Positions 1-5,490 of a stretch of DNA of 6,611 bases are shown here, one piece after another. The number at the start of each line of letters is the position of its first letter. The stretch's first letter is position 1. Position numbers and translations under genes: made by a program. Source of the stretch: Prevotella sp. UBA4339 (GTDB lineage: Bacteria; Bacteroidota; Bacteroidia; Bacteroidales; Bacteroidaceae); NCBI GenBank assembly GCA_002393725.1, contig DGTJ01000080.1, forward strand, positions 2,169 to 8,779, read 5' to 3'. The notes beneath the pieces are model-generated. The model was given only the letters and a program-made list of their open reading frames with translations. It was not told where the DNA came from and did not search any database.

Positions 1-143
1 ACTATCTGAATGATGAACGCCTGTCCCTCACCCAGATAGCAGAACTTATGAATTTCACAACTCTTTCCTATTTCAGTCGCTACTGCACCAAACATCTTGG
101 CCAGTCGCCCAGCGAGTACCGTCTGAGTCTTCAACCGAAATAA
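1..143 (+). CDS. AraC-family transcriptional regulator, C-terminal end (partial)
   Basis: The reading frame is open from the window edge (first full codon at base 3) to the TAA at 141-143 and gives 46 residues. They match the last part of an AraC/XylS DNA-binding domain: the second helix-turn-helix (DERLSLTQIAELMNF, then LSYFSRYCTKHLG) followed by the family-typical ending QSPSEYR. The N-terminal effector domain and first helix-turn-helix lie outside the window. The gene converges on the minus-strand genes to its right and shares the hairpin terminator at 164-199 with them. Its target genes cannot be inferred from this fragment. It differs from the complete AraC gene at 284-1177, whose ending is LTPSEFLRK, so the two are separate family members and not copies. 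Confidence 0.85.
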   Translation, partial: YLNDERLSLTQIAELMNFTTLSYFSRYCTKHLGQSPSEYRLSLQPK

Positions 144-163
144 AGTATATTTAGCAAATACAA

Positions 164-199
164 TAAAAAAGGGACCTGCCCAAGCGGACAGATCCCTTT
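164..199. terminator. Bidirectional hairpin terminator (left copy)
   Basis: An 11-bp stem (171-181 with 186-196) closes a 4-base loop (182-185). Read on the minus strand the stem is fully paired, using two U-G wobbles, and is followed by a run of six T (170-165). It is therefore a strong intrinsic terminator for the minus-strand regulator. On the + strand the same stem carries two C-A mismatches and a weak T tract (197-199), so it is weaker for the araC gene ending at 143. A related hairpin sits beside ppdK at 6440-6476. Confidence 0.8.
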
Positions 200-219
200 C
201 ATTATTGTAAGAGTGATAT

Positions 220-270
220 TTACTCTTCTACGGCTGCCTGTGCGGCGGCTAACGGGATTTCTCATGGAGA
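220..270 (-). pseudogene. ppdK: Remnant of the 3' end of a pyruvate phosphate dikinase gene
   Basis: Read on the minus strand, bases 249-220 encode LAAAQAAVEE-stop (counting the TTA at 252-250), identical in protein to the end of the ppdK gene at 6496-6611. Just upstream, at 270-253, the similarity decays: SP is kept, then an in-frame TGA (264-262) and a deletion of about three codons replace the FRVPIAR stretch. Nothing further upstream resembles ppdK, because the AraC gene ends at 284. The spacer after its stop and the hairpin also resemble those after the intact ppdK. It is a gene tail left at a junction, not expressed as a protein. The differences from the intact tail within the matching codons are all synonymous. 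Confidence 0.7.
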
Positions 271-283
271 GATACTTCGTTTC

Positions 284-1177
284 TCATTTTCGTAGAAACT
301 CGCTGGGAGTGAGACCGAAGTGTTTTTTGAATACACGAGTAAAATGTTGCGGATATTCAAAGCCGAGGATTTCAGAAGTTTCTGAGATGGTTTTTCCGTC
401 GTGCAGATAGGCGGTGGCTCGTTGCATCACGAAGTTGCGGATGATGGCTGTGGCTGTCTCACCTGTAGCTTGACGGATAAGGTCGCCGAAGTAGTTAGGC
501 GAAAGGAACAACTCCTGAGCACAATAGCGGACGGTGGGCAGGCTGAGCTTGCGCTGCCGTCCTTCGCTGTAATAGTGTTTCAGTAAATCATCGAAGCGTT
601 TCAGAAGGTCGTTGTCGGCTGTAATCTCAGTCTTGAATTGACGCTCATAGAATCCTGCGCAATACTCCAGTATCAGTTCGAGGTAGGCGATGATGATGCG
701 GCGCAGATGCTCGTTGTCTGGTTTAGAACGTAGTTCATTGCGAATCATCTTGAAGCAAACTTCTATCGTTCTTTGTTCTTCTGGCGTAGGATGCAACGAC
801 TCGCTTTCATAGTAGGAGAAGAAATGATAGTTATCTATGCGTCGTCCGAGGTCTGTACCGTGAAGCAGTTCAGGCGAGAACAGTAGTACCCATCCTTTAA
901 TATGTATAATCTCACCATTGTCGCTCACACCTCCCGTCTGCCCTGGAGCCACGCAGAGCAACGAACCAGAACTGTGGCTATAGTGACCCTGCCCGTATGT
1001 AATGGTGTAAGGGCTTTCCTGCAACAAGAACACACCATACACCTGATAGTTGTTCAGCGAATGGCGACAGTGCTCCAGCTCGTCGTAATGTATAATCGAG
1101 ACGAGCGGATGCAATTCCTCTGCTCCGACGTAGCGGGCATAGTCGTTAACTGATTCAACATTCAAACTTTGCTTCAT
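284..1177 (-). CDS. AraC-family transcriptional regulator
   Basis: This is a 297-residue AraC/XylS-type regulator with an N-terminal cupin-like sensing half (about residues 1-170, beginning MKQSLNVES and with the typical LHPLVSII strand) and a C-terminal DNA-binding half (about 191-297). The latter has two helix-turn-helix motifs (YCAQELFLSPNYFGDLI, and TISETSEILGF followed by HFTRVFKKHFGLTPSEF). The start at 1177 is preferred over an in-frame ATG at 1198 because a perfect TACCTTTG -7 element lies at 1193-1186, between the two ATGs, and because family members begin with a similar short MK-leader. The resulting leader is almost absent. It is divergent from the operon starting at 1328 with 150 bp between starts, the usual arrangement for a local activator that may also control itself. 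The effector is unknown. Confidence 0.9.
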   Translation of the reverse strand: MKQSLNVESVNDYARYVGAEELHPLVSIIHYDELEHCRHSLNNYQVYGVFLLQESPYTITYGQGHYSHSSGSLLCVAPGQTGGVSDNGEIIHIKGWVLLFSPELLHGTDLGRRIDNYHFFSYYESESLHPTPEEQRTIEVCFKMIRNELRSKPDNEHLRRIIIAYLELILEYCAGFYERQFKTEITADNDLLKRFDDLLKHYYSEGRQRKLSLPTVRYCAQELFLSPNYFGDLIRQATGETATAIIRNFVMQRATAYLHDGKTISETSEILGFEYPQHFTRVFKKHFGLTPSEFLRK

Positions 1178-1185
1178 TTCGGGTA

Positions 1186-1213
1186 CAAAGGTACACATTT
1201 TTTGCGAGACAAA
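1186..1213 (-). promoter_or_regulatory. Promoter of the divergent AraC gene
   Basis: On the minus strand a perfect Bacteroidetes -7 element TACCTTTG occupies 1193-1186. A TTTG that could act as the -33 element lies at 1213-1210, 16 bases upstream, which is shorter than the usual spacing of about 20. Transcription would begin within a few bases of the ATG at 1177, giving a leaderless or nearly leaderless message. A second, imperfect -7 match (CATCTTTG) ends in the same TTTG at 1210. Confidence 0.55.
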
Positions 1214-1251
1214 GATGTAAAATTGGTAGAATCCGTAATTTGGGTTGATTT

Positions 1252-1267
1252 ATCAGTAAATCAGTTA
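1252..1267 (+). promoter_or_regulatory. Tandem 8-bp repeat, candidate AraC operator
   Basis: ATCAGTAA (1252-1259) is followed directly by ATCAGTTA (1260-1267), seven of eight bases identical. The pair ends 23 bases before the -7 element at 1291, so it overlaps or abuts the -33 region, where AraC-type activators that contact RNA polymerase usually bind direct repeats. A further exact copy of AATCAGTTA lies in opposite orientation inside the regulator's own coding sequence (1155-1147 on the minus strand). Binding by the regulator encoded at 284-1177 is an inference. Confidence 0.45.
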
Positions 1268-1298
1268 GGCAGAAGTTGCAAAAATCCCCGTACCTTTG
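1265..1298 (+). promoter_or_regulatory. Promoter of the AKR-led operon
   Basis: TACCTTTG at 1291-1298 is a perfect match to the Bacteroidetes -7 consensus TAnnTTTG. No clean TTTG stands at the usual -33 distance; TTAG at 1265-1268 is the nearest weak candidate and TTG at 1276-1278 is too close. A weak -33 would fit a promoter that depends on an activator bound at the adjacent tandem repeat. The predicted leader to the ATG at 1328 is about 25 bases and AT-rich, as is normal for the phylum. Confidence 0.6.
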
Positions 1299-1327
1299 CA
1301 CCATCAAATCAAAACAATTAGAAAATT

Positions 1328-2263
1328 ATGGCAAAGATCGCATTAGGAACCTGGGCCTGGGGCGCAGGAGCATTTGGAGGAGACGCAGTATTCGGCAGCA
1401 AGACCGACGTAGAGAACTTGAAGCCCGTATTCGACGCGGCTATGAAGAACGGACTAAACCTCTGGGACACGGCTACCGTGTATGGCATGGGCGAGTCGGA
1501 GAAGATTCTTGGCTCGTTTGTGGCTGGCGAGAAGCGCGAGGATGTGGAGGTTTCAACTAAGTTTACCCCGCAGCTGGCAGAGGTTTATGAAAATAGCGTT
1601 GAGAAAATGGCTCTCGCTTCAATTGATCGCATGGGCATCGACTATATCGACATGTATTGGATTCACAACCCGATGGACGTGGAGCGTTGGACACCAGGAC
1701 TGATTCCCCTGCTGCAGTCAGGCAAGGTGAAGCGCGTAGGCGTGTCGAACCATAACATCGCTGAGATACGTCGTGCCAACGAGATTCTGGGCGAGGCAGG
1801 TTTTAAGGTGAGTGCCGTGCAGAACCACTTCTCACTGCTCTACCGTTCGAGTGAGAAAGGTGGTGTGCTGGACTACTGTAAGGAGAACGGCATTGAGTTC
1901 TGGGCCTACATGGTACTGGAACAGGGCGCACTCTCTGGTAAGTATAATAAGGAGAGCCCGTTGCCCGCAGAGAGCGACCGAGGCAAGAAGTATAACCCCG
2001 TGCTGGAACAGCTTGAAGCCCTCACTAATGAGATGACCACCATCGGCAAGAAGTACGGTGCATCGTGCTCGCAGATCGGCATCGCCTGGGCTATCGCCAA
2101 GGGAACACAGCCCATTATCGGAGCCACCAAAGAGCGTCACGTCATCGAGGCTGCCGAAGCCGCTAAGATTCAGTTGACCTCAGAGGAAGTTGCACGCCTC
2201 GAAGCTCTCGCAGATGCTACAGGTATTGATACTCGCGGAGGTTGGGAACACCCAATGGAATAG
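1328..2263 (+). CDS. Aldo/keto reductase
   Basis: This is a 311-residue cytoplasmic aldo/keto reductase, a TIM-barrel NAD(P)H-dependent oxidoreductase acting on aldehydes, ketones or similar carbonyls. The full catalytic tetrad is visible: Asp47 (LWDTA), Tyr52 (VYG), Lys78 (VSTKF) and His113 (YWIHNP). GVSNHN at about 138-143 and the cofactor-binding loop GATKERH at about 265-271 are also typical. There is no signal peptide. It is the first gene of the operon, 30 bases downstream of a perfect -7 element, in an AT-rich leader with no Shine-Dalgarno. It belongs to a different subfamily from the damaged AKR at 5491-6367: shorter loops and a different N-terminus. Substrate is unknown. Confidence 0.93.
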   Translation: MAKIALGTWAWGAGAFGGDAVFGSKTDVENLKPVFDAAMKNGLNLWDTATVYGMGESEKILGSFVAGEKREDVEVSTKFTPQLAEVYENSVEKMALASIDRMGIDYIDMYWIHNPMDVERWTPGLIPLLQSGKVKRVGVSNHNIAEIRRANEILGEAGFKVSAVQNHFSLLYRSSEKGGVLDYCKENGIEFWAYMVLEQGALSGKYNKESPLPAESDRGKKYNPVLEQLEALTNEMTTIGKKYGASCSQIGIAWAIAKGTQPIIGATKERHVIEAAEAAKIQLTSEEVARLEALADATGIDTRGGWEHPME

Positions 2264-2291
2264 CCTCCCCCAACCCCTCCAAAGGGAGATG
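2264..2291. repeat. C-rich intergenic repeat, Bacteroidetes type (short copy)
   Basis: Directly after the AKR stop there is a C-rich run (CCTCCCCCAACCCCTCC at 2264-2280), then AAA and GGGAG. CTCC at 2277-2280 can pair with GGAG around a 4-base loop. The string resembles dispersed C-rich elements recalled from intergenic regions of Bacteroidetes genomes, here truncated on its right side. The assignment rests on recollection of that pattern; the stem itself is too short to be a strong terminator. Confidence 0.35.
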
Positions 2292-2315
2292 AGAAATAAA
2301 AAAGATAGTACTTTT

Positions 2316-3662
2316 ATGAGAATAAGGACAACGATTATAGCAACGCTGTTTGCAACGATGATGCAGGCTCAGGGCGTGATTGATATGCACTCGCATATCA
2401 TCACACCTGAGTTTATGTCTGCCCTCGACAAGGAGGGAAGGCTGTTGGACGAGGGCTTTCCTCTTCCGAAGTGGGATGCAGAGGCGCAACTAAAGTGGAT
2501 GGACGAAGCGGGTATTCATACATCAGTCTTGACATTAGCGGCTCCTCAGCCGACATCTGCGAAGGTTGTACGTGCCACCAACGAGGCAGCAGCCAAACTG
2601 AAATACGAGCACCCTGACAGATTCCGCTTCTGTGCAGCTCTGCCACTACCCGATGTAGATGCAGCCATCGAGGAAGCCCGCTATGCTCTGGATGTACTGA
2701 GTGCCGACGGTATCAAACTGGCCACTAACGTCAATGGTCAGTATTTGGGTGCCCCAGAACTCGACACCCTCTTCTCGTTCCTCAATGAACGTAAGGCAGT
2801 CGTCATCCTGCATCCACATCGTCCAGACCCCGTCAACAAACAGGTGATGCAGCAGACACCCCTCGCCATGCAGGAATATCTCTCAGAGACCACCCGTGCC
2901 GTGTCGAATATGATCAGTCGTAATATGCTGGCTCGCTACCCCAACGTCAAGGTGGTAGTGCCGCATTGCGGAGCCTATCTGCCGCTGATGGTTCCAAGGA
3001 TGAAATCGCTCACCCCCGTGATGCATGCTAATAAACTCGTGGGCGATATCGACTGGGATGCCAACCTCGCAGCCCTTTACTACGACCTCGCCGGTGCCCA
3101 CTCGCCAGAGGTCATCCGCATGTTGCTCACCATCACCACGCCCGACCATCTGCTCTATGGTTCCGACTATCCCTACGTCGCCCCGCAGGTGCTCACCCAG
3201 AGCCTCCAGCGCATGCAACAGTACCTGACTACTGAGCCAGACCTTGCAGCGTATCGCGAGATGATTCTCCACAAGAATGCCGAATGGCTGTTGGGACTGT
3301 CCTCCGACAAACCGACAGCGAAAAAACATGAAGATACGATGCTCGTTCGCATTGCCGAGATAGAAGTACATCCTGAATACCTCGAAGCCTATCTCACTGC
3401 TGCAATAGAGATTCAGCAGAAGAGCTTGGCCGAAGAGCCTGGTGTGCTCTGTCTTTTCCCAAATCAGATGAAGGAGGACAGCACTCAAATAAGAATCCTT
3501 GAAATCTACGCTTCGCAACAGGCTTATCAGCGCCACATCCAGACCGCGCACTTCCAGAAATACAAGCAGGGCACACTCCACATGGTGAAGTCACTGAAAC
3601 TGCAAGACCTCACACCGCTCGCCACTGAGACGATGAGCAGAATTTTCAAGAGAGTTAAATAA
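2316..3662 (+). CDS. Exported amidohydrolase fused to an ABM (quinol monooxygenase-like) domain
   Basis: This protein of 448 residues has three parts. Residues 1-18 form a signal peptide (MRIRTTIIATLFATMMQA). Residues about 21-335 are an Amidohydrolase_2 / ACMSD-like TIM barrel with its metal site visible: His25-x-His27 (DMHSH), His166-Pro-His168, His217 (VVPHCG) and Asp284 (YGSDYP). Residues about 342-448 are an antibiotic biosynthesis monooxygenase domain, with EPGV and the C-terminal AYQRHIQTAHFQKYKQGT block typical of YgiN-type proteins. Family members decarboxylate or hydrolyse aromatic-derived acids, while ABM proteins act on quinols or aromatic compounds without cofactors. The start at 2316 is chosen because it begins the signal peptide; an in-frame ATG at 2289 would only add a polar leader. 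It follows the AKR by 52 bases. The two parts usually occur as separate proteins. Substrate is not inferable. Confidence 0.88.
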   Translation: MRIRTTIIATLFATMMQAQGVIDMHSHIITPEFMSALDKEGRLLDEGFPLPKWDAEAQLKWMDEAGIHTSVLTLAAPQPTSAKVVRATNEAAAKLKYEHPDRFRFCAALPLPDVDAAIEEARYALDVLSADGIKLATNVNGQYLGAPELDTLFSFLNERKAVVILHPHRPDPVNKQVMQQTPLAMQEYLSETTRAVSNMISRNMLARYPNVKVVVPHCGAYLPLMVPRMKSLTPVMHANKLVGDIDWDANLAALYYDLAGAHSPEVIRMLLTITTPDHLLYGSDYPYVAPQVLTQSLQRMQQYLTTEPDLAAYREMILHKNAEWLLGLSSDKPTAKKHEDTMLVRIAEIEVHPEYLEAYLTAAIEIQQKSLAEEPGVLCLFPNQMKEDSTQIRILEIYASQQAYQRHIQTAHFQKYKQGTLHMVKSLKLQDLTPLATETMSRIFKRVK

Positions 3663-3672
3663 TACGTAATAT

Positions 3673-4413
3673 ATGAGACATTTTTTACTATTTATGACAG
3701 CTTTGCTGCTGACCTGCTGTTCGTCAGACAGCGAGGTGAAGGCAGAGACAAATCAGTATCAGGTCCACATGGCCAAGACGCTAATTGTGTATTACAGCTA
3801 CACGGGCAACTGCAAGGCGATAGTGAACAGCCTGGCCAGTCAGATTACGGCTGACCAATTGGAGATTCAACCCGCAGAGAAAGGACTTAGGTATGAGGCG
3901 AACAACTATGCCTTGGGTACGCAACTGCTGAACGCCATTAAGGCGAATCCCAACGATGCAAGCAGTTATCCTGCCATCGACCCAGTGACTGTCAGTATCG
4001 ATGATTACCAAAATATCATCATCGTGACTCCGCTCTGGTGGAGCCAGATGGCGGCTATTATGCAAACCTTCCTCTTCCAGAACAGAACAAAATTGGCTGG
4101 CAAGACGGTGGCGATGATTGTGTCGAGTCATTCGAGTGGTATCAGCGGCGTAGTAGCAGATGCCCAGCGATTGCTCCCCAACGTCACTTGGGCTGGTGAT
4201 GCCTTATGGATTAATGCCAGCAACCATTCCAACCGCAATTCGCTGATTGAGAACTGGCTGCCGACACAGAACTTTCAGTCATCTACGACAGGAATCAGCC
4301 ATGTTAAGTCTGACGTAAAAAAGTCAAAGGTCTATACGCTGCAGGGCACTCTCGCTCTGGTAGGACAAAAGGGTATTGTGATTAAAGACGGGAAAAAAGT
4401 TGCGATCAAGTGA
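3673..4413 (+). CDS. Flavodoxin-family lipoprotein
   Basis: A 246-residue protein beginning with a lipoprotein signal (hydrophobic stretch, then LLLTCCSSDSE; the lipidated Cys is 15 or 16). A flavodoxin domain runs from about residue 34 to 210. The FMN phosphate loop is YYSYTGN (Ser42, Thr44, Gly45, Asn46), and the second FMN-contact region is TPLWWSQMAA (Trp122, Trp123). The acidic and serine residues after the cysteine resemble Bacteroidetes signals for surface lipoproteins. Residues about 218-246 form a separate tail (VYTLQG, then KGIVIKDGKKVAIK) that resembles C-terminal tails of secreted Bacteroidetes proteins. The ATG of Met33 (3769) begins a sequence that looks like the normal start of a cytoplasmic flavodoxin. 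It lies 10 bases after the amidohydrolase stop and is surely cotranscribed. The likely role is electron transfer or two-electron reduction with FMN at the envelope. Confidence 0.88.
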   Translation: MRHFLLFMTALLLTCCSSDSEVKAETNQYQVHMAKTLIVYYSYTGNCKAIVNSLASQITADQLEIQPAEKGLRYEANNYALGTQLLNAIKANPNDASSYPAIDPVTVSIDDYQNIIIVTPLWWSQMAAIMQTFLFQNRTKLAGKTVAMIVSSHSSGISGVVADAQRLLPNVTWAGDALWINASNHSNRNSLIENWLPTQNFQSSTTGISHVKSDVKKSKVYTLQGTLALVGQKGIVIKDGKKVAIK

Positions 4414-4476
4414 GAGAAATGAAAATTCATTTTTATTTCCGAACGTGAGCAAGTTCAACAAAGTTAAGATTATCAG

Positions 4477-5481
4477 ATGAAAAGAATAGTAACATTTATA
4501 ATAGCAGTAATGACTATGGCGACAATACAAGGTCAGACGATGACCGAAAGACAAAAGGGATTGGCAGCATGTGCCTGCCTGATGGCACAGGGTGATTTAG
4601 AACGGTTGGAGCCTGCCGTGAAGATGGCACTCGACAACGGCGTGACTATCAATGAGCTGAAGGAGGCTTTTTCACAGCTCTATGCCTACACGGGCTTTCC
4701 ACGCTCGCTGAATGCATTAGGCGTTCTAAATAAGGTGTTGGATAATAAACAGCCCTCATGGCAGGAAGGAAAGCCTTGGAAACGTCCTGAAATATGGGAT
4801 GACGCTGCAAAAGCTCTGAAGCAAGGTACAGAGGTGCAGACGAAACTCTCTGGCCGTTCTTTCGATTATAACTTCTGTCCGCAGGATGACTACTATCTGA
4901 AGTCGCACCTCTTCGGTGACATCTTCGCCAGCGACCAACTCTCTGCTACCGACCGCGAGATAGTGACCGTTGCTGCTCTGAGTGGTCTCGAAGGTATTGC
5001 TCCACAGTTGGCTGCCCACAAGCAGGGAGCTGTGAACATGGGCAATAGTCAGGAACTGGTTGATGAACTCTGTGCCTGGCTCGACAGCGAGGGGTATACC
5101 TTGCGCAGCAAATGGCCGAAAGGCGAACCGAACCCTTACGGCAAGTATTTCATCGGTCAGAGTTATCTGGCTGACGTTGGCGGTGGTGTTATAAACGTTA
5201 CCTTCGAGCCTCGCTGCCGCAACAACTGGCATATCCACCACAAAGCAGTACAAGTACTCATCTGTGTCAGTGGTCGTGGCTGGTATCAGGAATGGGGCAA
5301 GGATGCCGTCGAGATGACTCCTGGCACAGTCATCGCCATTCCTGCAGAGGTAAAACACTGGCACGGAGCCGCCAAAGATTCATGGTTCCAACACCTTACT
5401 TATCACCGTGATGCTCAGGAAGGAGCCTCGAATGAGTGGCTTGAGCCTGTGACTGACGAAGTGTATAACAAACTGAAATAA
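4477..5481 (+). CDS. Exported carboxymuconolactone decarboxylase-like / cupin protein
   Basis: A 334-residue protein. Residues 1-20 are a signal peptide (MKRIVTFIIAVMTMATIQGQ). Two CMD (AhpD-like) helical domains follow, at about 24-90 (QKGLAACACLMAQGDL to YTGFPRSLNALGVL) and about 128-205 (HLFGDIFASDQLSATDRE, with Glu161 and His181 in the positions of the family's conserved pair). A metal-type cupin domain occupies about 238-312, with His252, His254, His255 and His294/His296 as candidate ligands. The peroxidase CxxC of AhpD is absent; only ACAC at 31-34 is present. CMD proteins act on aromatic-degradation lactones or as thiol peroxidases, so this one is more likely lactonase- or decarboxylase-like or binding. 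The 63-base gap from the flavodoxin shows no clear promoter, so it is probably in the same operon. Confidence 0.88.
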   Translation: MKRIVTFIIAVMTMATIQGQTMTERQKGLAACACLMAQGDLERLEPAVKMALDNGVTINELKEAFSQLYAYTGFPRSLNALGVLNKVLDNKQPSWQEGKPWKRPEIWDDAAKALKQGTEVQTKLSGRSFDYNFCPQDDYYLKSHLFGDIFASDQLSATDREIVTVAALSGLEGIAPQLAAHKQGAVNMGNSQELVDELCAWLDSEGYTLRSKWPKGEPNPYGKYFIGQSYLADVGGGVINVTFEPRCRNNWHIHHKAVQVLICVSGRGWYQEWGKDAVEMTPGTVIAIPAEVKHWHGAAKDSWFQHLTYHRDAQEGASNEWLEPVTDEVYNKLK

Positions 5482-5490
5482 GATATAATA

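Noticed and set aside
2190..2315. Upstream starts (2190 or 2289) for the amidohydrolase
   Set aside because: The 2190 start overlaps the AKR coding sequence, and both would bury the clear signal peptide that begins at 2316.
2883..3581. Long minus-strand open frame of 232 codons opposite the amidohydrolase-ABM gene
   Set aside because: It is antisense to a gene with recognisable domains and motifs, shows no family signature, and has no promoter; it is a by-product of the codon composition of the real gene.
4421..4436. AATGAA-AA-TTCATT palindrome before the CMD/cupin gene
   Set aside because: A two-base centre cannot form a stable hairpin and no T tract or promoter element accompanies it; it may be chance in AT-rich sequence.
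4414..4476. Internal promoter in the flavodoxin-CMD gap
   Set aside because: No TAnnTTTG match was seen on the + strand in this gap.
4756..5364. Minus-strand open frame of 202 codons opposite the CMD/cupin gene
   Set aside because: It is fully antisense to a well-supported gene and its translation shows no recognisable domain.
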